NCBI RefSeq assembly: GCF_025836995.1
Contig: NZ_CP107546.1
Span: 682,001 to 746,000 of the forward strand
DNA length: 64,000 bases
Reading direction: 5' to 3'
DNA from: Microbacterium sp. M28
Lineage (GTDB): Bacteria; Actinomycetota; Actinomycetes; Actinomycetales; Microbacteriaceae
The notes below the pieces were generated by a model. It saw only the letters and a list, made by a program, of their open reading frames with translations. It was not told the origin of the DNA and ran no database searches. The position numbers and the translations under genes were made by a program. Of this stretch, positions 10,791-19,436 are shown in pieces. Every line of letters begins with the position of its first letter. Within the stretch, counting starts at the first letter, position 1.

Positions 10791-11380
10791 TGAGCACCGA
10801 CACTGCCGCGCCGGCTGGCAAGATCCAGCCGCGCCTGAAGCAGAAGTACAAGGCCGAAATCCAGCAGAAGCTGCAGGAGGAGTTCGGCTACCAGAATGTG
10901 ATGCAGATCCCCGGCATCGTCAAGGTCGTCGTCAACACCGGTGTCGGTGAGGCGGCTCGCGACAGCAAGGTGATCGATGGTGCGGTCGACGACCTCACCA
11001 AGATCACCGGCCAGAAGCCGATCGTCACGAAGGCCCGCAAGTCCATCGCGCAGTTCAAGCTGCGCGAGGGCCAGGCCATCGGTGCGCACGTCACCCTCCG
11101 TGGCGACCGTGCGTGGGAGTTCATCGACCGCCTGGTCTCGCTCGCGCTGCCCCGTATCCGCGACTTCCGCGGTCTCTCGGCCAAGCAGTTCGACGGCAAC
11201 GGCAACTACACCTTCGGTCTCCAGGAGCAGAGCGTGTTCCACGAGATCGATCAGGACAAGATCGACCGCGTTCGCGGCTTCGACATCACCGTGGTGACGA
11301 CGGCGAAGACGGACGACGAGGGCCGCGCACTTCTGCGCCACCTCGGCTTCCCCTTCAAGTCCGAAGACGCCCAGGCGTGA
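10790..11380 (+). CDS. rplE: 50S ribosomal protein L5
   Basis: 196 residues. L5 binds 5S rRNA and contacts the P-site tRNA. The conserved [19 protein letters not shown] and the following [22 protein letters not shown] are present, with a 20-residue N-terminal extension before the core. In most bacteria rpsN or rpsZ (S14) follows; here the gene is followed instead by a terminator hairpin and a new promoter before rpsH. Confidence 0.98.
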   Translation: MSTDTAAPAGKIQPRLKQKYKAEIQQKLQEEFGYQNVMQIPGIVKVVVNTGVGEAARDSKVIDGAVDDLTKITGQKPIVTKARKSIAQFKLREGQAIGAHVTLRGDRAWEFIDRLVSLALPRIRDFRGLSAKQFDGNGNYTFGLQEQSVFHEIDQDKIDRVRGFDITVVTTAKTDDEGRALLRHLGFPFKSEDAQA

Positions 11381-11387
11381 TGCGGTG

Positions 11388-11425
11388 ACGCGGGGAGGGA
11401 CGCCGTCAGGCGGCCCTCCCCGCGT
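11388..11425 (+). terminator. Strong hairpin splitting the ribosomal cluster between rplE and rpsH
   Basis: The two arms form a perfect 12-bp stem (ACGCGGGGAGGG with its complement), and the 14-nt apex can add a small GCC/GGC stem. It begins 8 nt after the rplE stop. No T tract follows; the -10 box of the next promoter starts four bases later. Confidence 0.65.
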
Positions 11426-11429
11426 GCCG

Positions 11430-11435
11430 TACAAT
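11430..11435 (+). promoter_or_regulatory. -10 box TACAAT upstream of rpsH
   Basis: TACAAT is a near-consensus -10 hexamer, placing a start near 11442 and a leader of about 70 nt before rpsH. No convincing -35 is visible because that position falls inside the preceding hairpin. Confidence 0.5.
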
Positions 11436-11510
11436 TGAAGATTGCGTGCTCATCGCAGGCCGTCTGTCGTGTAACGGCAGCCGGAACCTCATGACTGAAA
11501 GAAGAACACA

Positions 11511-11909
11511 ATGACAATGACAGACCCGGTCGCAGACATGCTGACCCGTCTGCGCAACGCGAACTCGGCGCACCACGACTCCGTGACGCTCCCGTCGAGC
11601 AAGCTGAAGACGCACATCGCCGAGATCCTCCAGCAGGAGGGCTACATCTCCGGCTGGGAGGTCACCGACGCCCGCGTCGGCAAGAACCTCACGCTGTCGC
11701 TCAAGTACGGTCCGAACCGTGAGCGCTCCATCGCCGGCATCAAGCGCGTCTCGAAGCCCGGCCTCCGCGTCTACGCGAAGTCCACGGAGCTGCCGAAGGT
11801 CCTCGGCGGACTCGGCGTGGCCATCCTGTCCACCTCCTCCGGTCTTCTCACCGACCGTCAGGCAGAGCAGAAGGGCGTGGGCGGAGAAGTTCTCGCCTAC
11901 GTGTGGTGA
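11511..11909 (+). CDS. rpsH: 30S ribosomal protein S8
   Basis: 132 residues starting [23 protein letters not shown], typical of actinobacterial S8. S8 binds helix 21 of 16S rRNA and in E. coli represses the spc operon. The C-terminal [12 protein letters not shown] is complete. It is the first gene of the transcription unit after the rplE hairpin, so S8 could regulate this unit from its leader; that is inference. Confidence 0.98.
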   Translation: MTMTDPVADMLTRLRNANSAHHDSVTLPSSKLKTHIAEILQQEGYISGWEVTDARVGKNLTLSLKYGPNRERSIAGIKRVSKPGLRVYAKSTELPKVLGGLGVAILSTSSGLLTDRQAEQKGVGGEVLAYVW

Positions 11910-11915
11910 TACGAA

Positions 11916-12452
11916 ATGTCGCGTATTGGACGACTTCCCATCGAGATCCCCGCGGGCGTGACCATTTCGGTCGACGGCCGTGAGGTCGCGGTGAAGGGCC
12001 CCAAGGGTGAGCTCACCCTGACGGTCGCCAGCCCCATCGAGGTCGCGGTCGAGGAGAACCAGGTTCTGGTCACTCGCCCCGACGACGAGCGCGAGTCGCG
12101 GTCGCTTCACGGCCTGACCCGCACGCTCATCAACAACAACATCATCGGCGTCACCCAGGGCTACACCAAGGGCCTCGAGGTCGTCGGCACCGGATACCGC
12201 GTGCAGCAGAAGGGCAGCTCGGTCGAGTTCGCCCTCGGCTTCTCGCACCCGGTCCTGATCGACCCGCCCGCCGGAATCACCCTGACGGTCGAGGGCAACA
12301 ACAAGCTCACGGTCAGTGGCATCGACAAGCAGGCTGTCGGCGAGGCAGCCGCGAACATCCGCAAGATCCGCAAGCCCGAGCCGTACAAGGGCAAGGGTGT
12401 CCGCTACGCGGGCGAGGTCGTGCGTCGCAAGGCCGGAAAGAGTGGTAAGTAA
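11916..12452 (+). CDS. rplF: 50S ribosomal protein L6
   Basis: 178 residues beginning [17 protein letters not shown]. It has the two duplicated L6 domains and the C-terminal motif [22 protein letters not shown], which lies near the sarcin-ricin loop and factor-binding site. The short 6-nt spacing from rpsH and 2-nt spacing to rplR indicate one operon. Confidence 0.98.
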   Translation: MSRIGRLPIEIPAGVTISVDGREVAVKGPKGELTLTVASPIEVAVEENQVLVTRPDDERESRSLHGLTRTLINNNIIGVTQGYTKGLEVVGTGYRVQQKGSSVEFALGFSHPVLIDPPAGITLTVEGNNKLTVSGIDKQAVGEAAANIRKIRKPEPYKGKGVRYAGEVVRRKAGKSGK

Positions 12453-12454
12453 CC

Positions 12455-12814
12455 ATGGCTCTCAAGTCAAAGTCTGACGCCCGCGCGCGTCGTCACGCCC
12501 GTCTTCGCAAGAAGATCGTCGGCACCGAGCTGCGTCCGCGCCTCGTCGTGAACCGTTCGGCACGCCACGTCTTCGTGCAGCTGGTCGACGACAGCAAGGG
12601 GCACACCGTCGCCTCGGCATCCACGCTCGAGACCGACGTCCGTGGCTTCGAAGGTGACAAGACCGCCAAGGCCCGCAAGGTCGGCGAGCTGCTCGCCGAG
12701 CGTGCGAAGGCCGCCGGTTTCACCGAGGCCGTGTTCGACCGTGGCGGCAACCGCTACGCAGGTCGTGTCGCGGCGATCGCCGATGGCGCCCGTGAAGGGG
12801 GGCTGGCACTGTGA
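12455..12814 (+). CDS. rplR: 50S ribosomal protein L18
   Basis: 119 residues. L18 binds 5S rRNA together with L5. The conserved [20 protein letters not shown] and the C-terminal [21 protein letters not shown] are present. Its last codons overlap the GTG start of rpsE by 4 nt. Confidence 0.98.
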   Translation: MALKSKSDARARRHARLRKKIVGTELRPRLVVNRSARHVFVQLVDDSKGHTVASASTLETDVRGFEGDKTAKARKVGELLAERAKAAGFTEAVFDRGGNRYAGRVAAIADGAREGGLAL

Positions 12815-13500
12815 GTGACAACAAGGAGAACGAAGTGACCGAAGCGGCAGCTGCCACTTCCGAGACGGCCGCAGGCACCACGCAGGCCGAGCCGCAGCGC
12901 GAAGGCCGCCGCGGCGGTCGTGACCGCAACCAGGGTGGCCGTGACCGCAACTCGCGCGACCGTGGGGACAACCAGTTCCTCGAGCGCGTCGTCACCATCA
13001 ACCGCGTCTCCAAGGTCGTGAAGGGTGGACGTCGCTTCAGCTTCACCGCCCTCGTGGTCGTCGGTGACGGCAACGGTCTGGTCGGCGTCGGCTACGGCAA
13101 GGCCCGCGAGGTGCCCCTGGCCATCTCGAAGGGTGTCGAAGAGGCCAAGCGCAACTTCTTCCGCGTCCCCCGCGTCGCGAAGTCCATCCCGCACCCCGTG
13201 CAGGGTGAGGCCGCGGCCGGTGTCGTGCTGCTCCGCCCGGCCGCTGCCGGTACCGGTGTCATCGCCGGTGGTCCGGTCCGCGCCGTGCTCGAGTGCGCCG
13301 GCATCCACGACGTGCTGTCGAAGTCGCTCGGCTCGTCGAACACGATCAACATCGTGCACGCGACGGTGGCTGCCCTGAAGCAGCTCGAGGAGCCCCGTGC
13401 GGTCGCCGCGCGTCGTGGCCTCGAGTTCGACCAGGTCGCCCCGGCGCGTCTCGTCCGCGCGGAGGCCGAGGCGGCCGCAGCGCAGAAGGTAGGTGCCTGA
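12811..13500 (+). CDS. rpsE: 30S ribosomal protein S5
   Basis: 229 residues, longer than the 166 of E. coli because of an N-terminal low-complexity extension of about 55 residues rich in Glu, Ala, Arg and Gly. The S5 core starts at [20 protein letters not shown] and includes [15 protein letters not shown]5 contributes to decoding accuracy and the mRNA entry helicase. The GTG start overlaps rplR; its stop overlaps rpmD. Confidence 0.97.
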   Translation: MSDNKENEVTEAAAATSETAAGTTQAEPQREGRRGGRDRNQGGRDRNSRDRGDNQFLERVVTINRVSKVVKGGRRFSFTALVVVGDGNGLVGVGYGKAREVPLAISKGVEEAKRNFFRVPRVAKSIPHPVQGEAAAGVVLLRPAAAGTGVIAGGPVRAVLECAGIHDVLSKSLGSSNTINIVHATVAALKQLEEPRAVAARRGLEFDQVAPARLVRAEAEAAAAQKVGA

Positions 13501-13685
13501 TGGCTGCGCGCCTCAAGGTCACGCAGATCAAGTCCAAGGTGAGCGAGAAGCAGAACCAGCGTGACACGCTGCGCAGCCTCGGTCTGAAGCGGATCGGTGA
13601 CACCACCGTCCGCCCCGACGACGCGCAGACGCGCGGTTACGTCCGGACCGTCGCCCACCTCGTCAAGGTTGAGGAGATCGACTAA
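13500..13685 (+). CDS. rpmD: 50S ribosomal protein L30
   Basis: 61 residues, [25 protein letters not shown] onward, the normal compact L30. The ATG at 13500 overlaps the rpsE stop; the longer open frame upstream belongs to no known product. L30 is dispensable in some lineages, but the copy here looks intact. It is coupled to rplO (TAATG). Confidence 0.96.
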   Translation: MAARLKVTQIKSKVSEKQNQRDTLRSLGLKRIGDTTVRPDDAQTRGYVRTVAHLVKVEEID

Positions 13686-14281
13686 TGGCTGAGAAGAACG
13701 AAGCCGTCGAGGCTGAGAAGGCTCCGAAGAAGGCTGCCCCCAAGGCTGCCGCTTCGAAGGCTGAGGCCCCGAAGAAGGCGACGGCGGCCAAGAAGCCGGC
13801 CGCCAAGAAGCCTGCTGCCAAGAAGGATGCCGAGACCACGCGTCCCGGCGTTCTGAAGGTGCACCACCTGCGTCCGGTCCCCGGCGCCAACACCGCGAAG
13901 ACCCGTGTCGGTCGCGGTGAGGGCTCCAAGGGCAAGACGGCCGGTCGTGGCACGAAGGGCACCAAGGCCCGCAACACCGTCCGCGTCGGATTCGAGGGTG
14001 GGCAGATGCCGCTGCACATGCGCACCCCGAAGCTGCGCGGATTCAAGAACCCGTTCCGCGTCGAGTACCAGGTCGTGAACCTGGAGAAGCTCGCCGAGCT
14101 CTACCCCAAGGGTGGAGACGTCACCGTCAGCGACCTGGTCGCCAAGGGTGCCGTTCGCAAGAACGAGAAGGTCAAGGTCCTCGGCAACGGGGACATCGCG
14201 GTGAAGCTCACCGTCTCGGTCGACAAGGTCTCGGGTTCTGCCGAGCAGAAGATCGTGGCGGCCGGCGGTTCCGTCAAGTAA
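13685..14281 (+). CDS. rplO: 50S ribosomal protein L15 with a long Lys/Ala N-terminal extension
   Basis: 198 residues. The L15 core starts at [27 protein letters not shown] around residue 57. The first 55 residues are a repetitive Lys/Ala/Pro segment (units such as APKKA and AAKKPAAKK). Most L15 proteins have fewer than 10 residues there. L15 is a late-assembly 50S protein. A terminator hairpin follows directly. Confidence 0.96.
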   Translation: MAEKNEAVEAEKAPKKAAPKAAASKAEAPKKATAAKKPAAKKPAAKKDAETTRPGVLKVHHLRPVPGANTAKTRVGRGEGSKGKTAGRGTKGTKARNTVRVGFEGGQMPLHMRTPKLRGFKNPFRVEYQVVNLEKLAELYPKGGDVTVSDLVAKGAVRKNEKVKVLGNGDIAVKLTVSVDKVSGSAEQKIVAAGGSVK

Positions 14282-14289
14282 CCACAGTT

Positions 14290-14321
14290 CAGAGGGGTCG
14301 GAGAATTCTCCGGCCCCTCTG
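14290..14321 (+). terminator. Terminator after rplO
   Basis: A 15-bp stem with one G-U pair and a tight AT apex starts 8 nt past the rplO stop. A TACTCT (14327-14332) that could be the -10 box of a secY promoter lies 5 nt after the stem, repeating the arrangement seen between rplE and rpsH. Confidence 0.65.
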
Positions 14322-14383
14322 TGCGTTACTCTGGTCTTTCGGCCGTCAGCTGTGTCGACGGCGACCTTTCTGGAGGAAATCCC

Positions 14384-15706
14384 TTGTTTAGCGCCATTGC
14401 GCGGATCTTCCGCACGCCCGACCTGCGTCGGAAGATCGGTTTCACCCTGGCGATCATCGCCCTCTACCGGTTCGGCTCGCACATCCCGGCTCCGTTCGTG
14501 AACTTCCCGAACGTCGAGCAGTGCCTCGCACTCACGTCCGGCACCGAGGGGCTGCTCAGCCTTGTCAACCTCTTCTCGGGCGGAGCGCTGCTCCAGCTGT
14601 CGATCTTCGCGCTGGGTGTGATGCCGTACATCACGGCGACGATCATCACCCAGCTGCTGCGCGTCGTCATCCCGCACTTCGAGACCCTTCACAAGGAAGG
14701 TCAGGCTGGACAGGCGAAGCTCACCCAGTACACCCGCTACCTCACGATCGCCCTCGCGCTGCTGCAGTCGACGACGCTCGTCACCGTGGCACGCAGCGGG
14801 CAGCTCTTCGGCACCACCGACATTGCGGCCTGCCAGAACCTGCTGACCAACGACGTGTGGTGGGCGCAGCTGCTGATGATCATCACGATGACCGCCGGCA
14901 CCGGCCTCATCATGTGGTTCGCCGAGCTCGTCACCGAGCGCGGCATCGGCAACGGCATGTCCCTGCTGATCTTCACGTCGATCGCGGCGACCTTCCCGTC
15001 CGCCATGTGGCTGATCTGGGAGAGCAAGGGCTTCGAGGTGTTCCTCCTCGTGCTCGCGGTCGGCATCATCGTGATGGCGCTCGTCGTCTTCGTCGAGCAG
15101 TCGCAGCGCCGCATCCCCGTGCAGTACGCCAAGCGCATGGTCGGACGTCGCACCTACGGCGGGACGAACACGTACATCCCGATCAAGGTGAACATGGCCG
15201 GTGTGATCCCGGTGATCTTCGCGTCGTCGCTGCTGTACATCCCGATGCTCATCGCGCAGTTCAACACGCCGCAGGACGGCAGCGAGCCGGCCGCGTGGGT
15301 CACCTGGGTCTCGCAGTACTTCACGACCGGTGACCACCCGCTGTACATGCTGGTGTACTTCCTGCTCATCATCGGTTTCACGTACTTCTACGTCGCGATC
15401 ACGTTCAACCCCGTCGAGGTCGCCGACAACATGAAGAAGTACGGCGGGTTCATCCCCGGCATCCGTGCGGGGCGTCCGACGGCCGAGTACCTCGACTACG
15501 TGCTGACGCGCATCACGTTCCCCGGTTCCATCTACCTGGGCCTGATCGCCCTCATCCCGCTGGTGGCCCTGGCCACCGTCGGCGCGAACCAGAACTTCCC
15601 GTTCGGTGGCGCGTCGATCCTCATCATCGTCGGTGTGGGTCTCGAGACGGTCAAGCAGATCGACGCTCAGCTTCAGCAGCGCCATTACGAAGGGCTCCTC
15701 CGATGA
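14384..15706 (+). CDS. secY: Preprotein translocase subunit SecY
   Basis: 440 residues from the TTG at 14384, the central channel subunit of SecYEG with ten transmembrane helices visible. The TTG is chosen because GGAGGAAAT precedes it by 7 nt and it gives the usual N-terminus LFSAIARIFRTPDLRRKIGFT. An in-frame GTG at 14321 would lie inside the rplO terminator. Conserved cytosolic loops such as ERGIGNGMSLLIF and RRIPVQYAKRMVGRR are intact. The stop overlaps adk by 4 nt, a widespread secY-adk-map arrangement. Confidence 0.96.
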   Translation: MFSAIARIFRTPDLRRKIGFTLAIIALYRFGSHIPAPFVNFPNVEQCLALTSGTEGLLSLVNLFSGGALLQLSIFALGVMPYITATIITQLLRVVIPHFETLHKEGQAGQAKLTQYTRYLTIALALLQSTTLVTVARSGQLFGTTDIAACQNLLTNDVWWAQLLMIITMTAGTGLIMWFAELVTERGIGNGMSLLIFTSIAATFPSAMWLIWESKGFEVFLLVLAVGIIVMALVVFVEQSQRRIPVQYAKRMVGRRTYGGTNTYIPIKVNMAGVIPVIFASSLLYIPMLIAQFNTPQDGSEPAAWVTWVSQYFTTGDHPLYMLVYFLLIIGFTYFYVAITFNPVEVADNMKKYGGFIPGIRAGRPTAEYLDYVLTRITFPGSIYLGLIALIPLVALATVGANQNFPFGGASILIIVGVGLETVKQIDAQLQQRHYEGLLR

Positions 15707-16299
15707 CAGCATCCGCACGTCTCCTCATCGTCGGCCCGCAGGGCTCCGGCAAGGGCACGCAGGGTGTTCGCATCGCCGAGTCCTTCGGCATCCCGGTCAT
15801 CTCCACCGGCGACATCTTCCGTGCCAACATCAAGAACGGCACCCCGCTGGGTGCGCAGGTCACGGAGATCCTCGACCGCGGCGACCTCGTCCCTGACGAG
15901 CTGACGAGCGAGATCGTGCGCGACAGGCTGTCGCAGGACGACGCCGCGAACGGCTTCCTTCTGGACGGGTATCCACGCAACGCCGCCCAGGTCGCGCACC
16001 TGGAGGAGTTCCTCTCCGCACGCGGCGAGGCGCTGGCCGCGGTGATCCTGCTGGATGTTCCGCGCGAGGAGAGCATCGCTCGTCTGCAGCTGCGTGCGGC
16101 GGAGCAGGGCCGCTCGGATGACACCGCCGAGGCCATCGCGCACCGCCTGGACATCTACGAGCACGAGACCGCTCCGATCCTGGAGACCTACTCGGACCGT
16201 GGCATCGTCGACCGCATCGACGGTGTCGGCTCGCTCGACGAGATCACCGAGCGCATCTTCGCGGCGCTGGACGCCCGCGGCCTGCGCGTGACGGTCTGA
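15703..16299 (+). CDS. adk: Adenylate kinase (short-LID form)
   Basis: 198 residues; converts ATP plus AMP to two ADP. The P-loop GPQGSGKGT (11-19) and the AMP-site DGYPRN motif are present. The LID domain is reduced to a short loop around RAAEQGRSDDT and lacks the zinc cysteines, as in other actinobacterial short adenylate kinases. ATG 15703 overlaps the secY stop (ATGA), implying co-translation. Confidence 0.97.
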   Translation: MTASARLLIVGPQGSGKGTQGVRIAESFGIPVISTGDIFRANIKNGTPLGAQVTEILDRGDLVPDELTSEIVRDRLSQDDAANGFLLDGYPRNAAQVAHLEEFLSARGEALAAVILLDVPREESIARLQLRAAEQGRSDDTAEAIAHRLDIYEHETAPILETYSDRGIVDRIDGVGSLDEITERIFAALDARGLRVTV

Positions 16300-16301
16300 G
16301 C

Positions 16302-17129
16302 GTGTTTCGCCGCTCGATCTACAAGACCCCCGCGCAGCTGCGCGCGATGGTCGAACCCGGCCTCATCACCGCGGCGTCCCTGGACGCGGCGGCTGCGGCC
16401 ATCCGACCAGGCGCGACGACCGCATCGGTGGATGCCGCTGCCTCCGCCGCCGTGCTCGCCCGCGGCGCGGAGTCGAACTTCAAACTCGTCCGCGGCTACC
16501 GGCACACCACCTGCATCTCCGTGAACGAGCAGGTCGTGCACGGCATCCCCGGAGAGCGCGTGCTCGAGCCGGGCGACATCGTCTCCGTGGACAGCGGAGC
16601 GCAGTTCCAGGGCTGGAACGGCGACAGTGCTCGGACGTTCGTCATCCCCGACCCGACCCGCCCCGAGCTGGTCGCCGCGCGTGAAGAGCTTTCGCGCGTG
16701 GCGGAGGGGTCCATGTGGGCCGGCATCGCCGCGATGGCGTCCGCGCGTCACCTCGGCGACATCGGCGCGGCCATCCAGGACTACATCGAGGCGCAGGGGG
16801 AGTACGGCATCCTGCGCGAGTACGTCGGCCACGGCATCGGACGCAAGATGCACGAGGCACCCAGCGTCTTCAACTACCGGACGCCGGATGTTGGCGCCGA
16901 GGTCAAGCCCGGTCTCGTGCTCGCCATCGAGCCGATGGTGACCGCCGGCGGCGAGGCGACGTTCGTGGAGGATGACGACTGGACCGTCTCCACGATCGAC
17001 GGCAGCGACGGCTCGCACTGGGAACACAGCGTCGCGGTGCATGCCGACGGCATCTGGGTGCTGACCGCGGTGGATGGCGGTGCCGCGGGCCTCGCGCCTT
17101 TCGGCGTGACCCCCACGCCCTTCGCGTAG
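16302..17129 (+). CDS. map: Methionine aminopeptidase type I
   Basis: 275 residues; removes N-terminal Met from new proteins. Putative metal and substrate residues are all visible: H80, D97, D108, H177, H184, E210 and E241, in the motifs VVHGIPG, VDSGAQ, GHGIGRKMHE, IEPM and WEHS. It starts at GTG 16302, two bases after adk. No N-terminal zinc-finger or SH3-binding extension is present, so it is a class Ia enzyme. The operon appears to end here. Confidence 0.96.
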   Translation: MFRRSIYKTPAQLRAMVEPGLITAASLDAAAAAIRPGATTASVDAAASAAVLARGAESNFKLVRGYRHTTCISVNEQVVHGIPGERVLEPGDIVSVDSGAQFQGWNGDSARTFVIPDPTRPELVAAREELSRVAEGSMWAGIAAMASARHLGDIGAAIQDYIEAQGEYGILREYVGHGIGRKMHEAPSVFNYRTPDVGAEVKPGLVLAIEPMVTAGGEATFVEDDDWTVSTIDGSDGSHWEHSVAVHADGIWVLTAVDGGAAGLAPFGVTPTPFA

Positions 17130-17179
17130 CCGCGCGTGCTCGGCCGATTCGGCGACAAACCATAAACCATGCCAAACAC

Positions 17180-17207
17180 GGTTTCTCGCGCGTGAAGTGA
17201 CTTCTCG
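17180..17207 (-). repeat. Flanking motif, copy A (downstream of the AbiEi-like gene)
   Basis: Read on the minus strand this 28-mer is CGAGAAGTCACT followed by TCACGC and GCGAGAAACC. It matches copy B at 18315-18342 at 22 of 28 positions, in inverted orientation relative to it. Its last ten bases are the complement of GGTTTNTCGC. A further copy of that decamer (GGTTTGTCGC, minus strand) lies at 17152-17161. Confidence 0.7.
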
Positions 17208-17233
17208 ACTCCTGCGAGTGGCGACCTCCACGC

Positions 17234-18223
17234 CTAGCGGAGTGATCCGCGCGCCTGGCGTCGTCTATCGCGCAGCGTCGCCAACATTCCCGCTTGGCTC
17301 GGCCGAACGCGGCGGACGGATGCCGCATGCAGGGCATCACCCAGCGGCGTCACGCGAAGCACGTCCCGCAACTCCCAGCGCGCGAAGGGATGGCCGCGGC
17401 GGCGCAGACGGTCTTCGCGACGTTTCTCCTCTTTGAGAAGCTCGGTCGCACGTTGGGGATCCTTCTGCATCTTGTACTTGACCCACCCGTCCGATTCCCC
17501 GATGGTCTTCGTGGCCTCGAACAGGAAGTCGACGCGATCCGTGCAGCCGTCATAGTGGAACGTGATCTGCAGCACGGGGGTCGGGAAGCCGCACCATTCG
17601 ATCACCGCGCGGCTGATGCTCTCGCCCGTTGATTCCGAGCGAGGATCCGCGTGTGCCCACAGCCAGCGCAATTGGGCGACACCGCGCTGATTCTGCTGCG
17701 CGGACGCATGGTGCTGCAGCAGCTCGGACGTGAGCGTGCCGCCTTGCGCGGGCGCGATCGCCGCGTCCACCACAGCGAGAGCGAAGGCAGGCGGCAGCAC
17801 CCGAGCGAGATCGACAGTCGTGTCGAGCATCCCGGTGACGAAGACCCCGCCCACCTGAATCACTTCGCGCGGATCCGAACTCGTGTGCACGCACACGTCG
17901 CCGAAACGCCGAGATGCGCTTCGATCAGGGTCGTACACGTGGATGTCGCGCGGTTCATCGGACAGCGGAAGGCCGAGGAGCACGGCTGCGGATTCCAGAC
18001 ACAGCACGGCGTCAGGATGCAGCCGGACGAACGCGTGCACACGCACCGCGTACTTGCGCCATGGGGGCAACTTGTCGAAGGCGACCCGGTTCACGTAGAT
18101 GCCACGCCGCACACGGTGCCACTGGGGCGCGGAGGGATCGTGCCCCAGCATCCTGGCCTCGGCTGCCGTCATCAACGGCAGAGGAGAGGACATCGAAGCG
18201 CGGTCGACAAGGAGCTGCGGCAT
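17234..18223 (-). CDS. Solo AbiEi-like protein with a DUF559/Vsr-like nuclease-fold C-terminus
   Basis: 329 residues from ATG 18223; the start is uncertain because no good ribosome binding site is visible and M11 is an alternative. Residues 1-100 resemble the N-terminal winged-helix of AbiEi antitoxins (WHRVRRGIYV, then HPDAVLCLESAAVLLGLPL). Residues 195-285 resemble the DUF559/Vsr PD-(D/E)XK fold: E201, RVDF (D232), GESDGWVKY (E243, D245, K249) and EEKRREDRLRRRGH. No AbiEii-type nucleotidyltransferase toxin is adjacent. The gene lies alone between map and a DsbA-like gene, on the opposite strand to both, and is bracketed by inverted short repeats. Family similarity is recognition by eye; DNA cleavage is not shown. 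Confidence 0.7.
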   Translation of the reverse strand: MPQLLVDRASMSSPLPLMTAAEARMLGHDPSAPQWHRVRRGIYVNRVAFDKLPPWRKYAVRVHAFVRLHPDAVLCLESAAVLLGLPLSDEPRDIHVYDPDRSASRRFGDVCVHTSSDPREVIQVGGVFVTGMLDTTVDLARVLPPAFALAVVDAAIAPAQGGTLTSELLQHHASAQQNQRGVAQLRWLWAHADPRSESTGESISRAVIEWCGFPTPVLQITFHYDGCTDRVDFLFEATKTIGESDGWVKYKMQKDPQRATELLKEEKRREDRLRRRGHPFARWELRDVLRVTPLGDALHAASVRRVRPSQAGMLATLRDRRRQARGSLR

Positions 18224-18314
18224 GCGTACATCGTGCCCCGTCGGACAGGGCGATCCCGCGTTCAGTGGATGAAGCCGTATCGGCCGTCGACTGTGCAGGG
18301 CGAGTGCTCCAGGG

Positions 18315-18342
18315 CGAGAAATCACTCCGAAAGCGAGAAACC
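18315..18342 (+). repeat. Flanking motif, copy B (upstream of the AbiEi-like gene)
   Basis: CGAGAAATCACTCC then GAAA and GCGAGAAACC. It matches copy A (17180-17207, opposite strand) at 22 of 28 positions, so the gene is bracketed by inverted copies. Two more GGTTTNTCGC decamers follow at 18354-18363 and 18373-18382. Confidence 0.7.
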
Positions 18343-18363
18343 ACCGCGGTGGTGGTTTCTCGC
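18333..18363. repeat. Perfect 13-bp inverted repeat upstream of the AbiEi-like gene
   Basis: GCGAGAAACCACC and its exact complement are separated by 5 nt; the centre CCACC-GC-GGTGG offers a second pairing register. It could be an operator for autoregulation, a terminator, or a recombination-type end. The 348-nt gap between the AbiEi-like gene and the DsbA-like gene holds this element, the flanking motifs and a purine-rich stretch (18387-18440). Confidence 0.7.
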
Positions 18364-18473
18364 GCACCAAATGGTTTTTCGCACGCGGACTGGAGGCGGA
18401 GGGTGGAGGGCGGGGAAGGGGCGGCGGGTGGGAAGGGCGCGCAGGGTCGCGTAGGGCGCTCACAACGGGCGCA

Positions 18474-18479
18474 TAGGAT
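18474..18479 (+). promoter_or_regulatory. -10 box TAGGAT for the DsbA-like gene
   Basis: TAGGAT is the same actinobacterial -10 form seen before other genes here. It would give a leader of about 86 nt. No -35 element is recognisable. Confidence 0.3.
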
Positions 18480-18571
18480 GGGGCGGCAGGATTGTCGGTG
18501 GCGCTGTGCGCGCCGGAGGACTTCGAAGTAGGGCCGCGCGATCGCGCGAGTCGTGAGAGAACGGGAAAGCA

Positions 18572-19252
18572 ATGGCAGCAGCACAGGGCAAGACCAACTG
18601 GTTCGCCATCTGGATCTCGGCCGCTGTGGTCGTCGTCCTGGTGGTCCTCGGCGGACTCGTCGTGTTCCTGAACAACCAGGCCACCGCACCCGGCGCGGCT
18701 CCGGAGACGGCCGGCATCGTCAACGGCGAAACCGGTGCGATCTCGTTCGGTGAGGGCGAGACGACGATCGACACCTACGTCGACTTCATGTGCCCCATCT
18801 GCGGCGACTTCGAGAGCGCGTACGGCGCTGCGCTCCAGGATGCCGCGGCGAACGACGAGATCACGCTGAACATCCACCCGATCTCGATCCTGGACCAGGC
18901 CTCGCAGGGGACCGAGTTCTCCTCGCGCGCTGCCAGCTCGATGTACTGCGTCGCCGCCGAGGCGCCGGACGCAGCCCTGGACTACTTCAACCTGCTCTTC
19001 GAGAACCAGCCCGAAGAGGGAAGCGCGGGTCTCACGGACGAGCAGCTCGTCGGGTTCGCCGAGCAGGCGGGCGCCGGCGCGGCCGCCGATTGCATCAACG
19101 ACGGCACCTACATGAAGTACGCCGTCGACCAGGTCGCGAACACCCCGGCCGACCCCGAGACGGGTCGAGTCGGCACACCGACCGTCGCGATCGACGGTGA
19201 GCGCATCAGCAACGCGGACATCCAGACGCGCTTCGCCGAGATCCTCGGCTGA
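18572..19252 (+). CDS. Membrane-anchored DsbA-family thiol-disulfide oxidoreductase
   Basis: 226 residues. One transmembrane helix (about 10-33) anchors an extracytoplasmic thioredoxin-fold domain. The active site is C74-P-I-C77 and the cis-Pro loop is GTPTV near the C-terminus, as in actinobacterial DsbA/BdbD-like proteins fused to a membrane anchor. A further cysteine pair (C at about 130 and 174) could form a structural disulfide. It probably oxidises cysteines in exported proteins. GAACGGGAAAGC precedes the ATG. No partner DsbB or VKOR gene is adjacent. Confidence 0.88.
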   Translation: MAAAQGKTNWFAIWISAAVVVVLVVLGGLVVFLNNQATAPGAAPETAGIVNGETGAISFGEGETTIDTYVDFMCPICGDFESAYGAALQDAAANDEITLNIHPISILDQASQGTEFSSRAASSMYCVAAEAPDAALDYFNLLFENQPEEGSAGLTDEQLVGFAEQAGAGAAADCINDGTYMKYAVDQVANTPADPETGRVGTPTVAIDGERISNADIQTRFAEILG

Positions 19253-19282
19253 GCCGGGCAGGAACCCGCACCCCGGATCGAC

Positions 19283-19324
19283 ACGACGGCGGCGCATCCC
19301 ATTTGCCGGATGCGCCGCCGTCGT
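19283..19324 (+). terminator. Terminator after the DsbA-like gene
   Basis: A perfect 17-bp stem with an 8-nt loop, followed by CTAATATTGATCTTT. It is the strongest hairpin in the left part of the window. The remaining 112 nt to infA must contain its promoter; TTGCGC (19346) with TATGGT (19371) is a possibility, but the 19-nt spacing is long. Confidence 0.8.
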
Positions 19325-19436
19325 CTAATATTGATCTTTGGTGCTTTGCGCCTAGTTCGGCGTGTCCGGCTATGGTGCGCATCCAACCCATCCATCCACC
19401 GCAGATCGGCCGATCTGCAGAAGCGTCAGCGAGTTT

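Noticed and set aside
13682..15718. A 678-codon open frame on the minus strand across rplO and secY
   Set aside because: It spans two certain genes and the terminator between them and shows only low-complexity Arg/Asp/Glu/His sequence, so it is a shadow frame.
17234..18223. A complete type IV (AbiE) toxin-antitoxin module
   Set aside because: No nucleotidyltransferase-type toxin gene lies on either side; only the antitoxin-like protein is present.
18224..19297. The minus-strand frame of the AbiEi-like gene stays open far upstream, up to 687 codons
   Set aside because: The upstream part runs through the palindromes and is antisense to the clear DsbA-like gene.
19326..19331. TAATAT directly after the DsbA terminator as an infA -10 box
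   Set aside because: It abuts the 17-bp stem, so the -35 would fall inside the hairpin, and no matching sequence is there.
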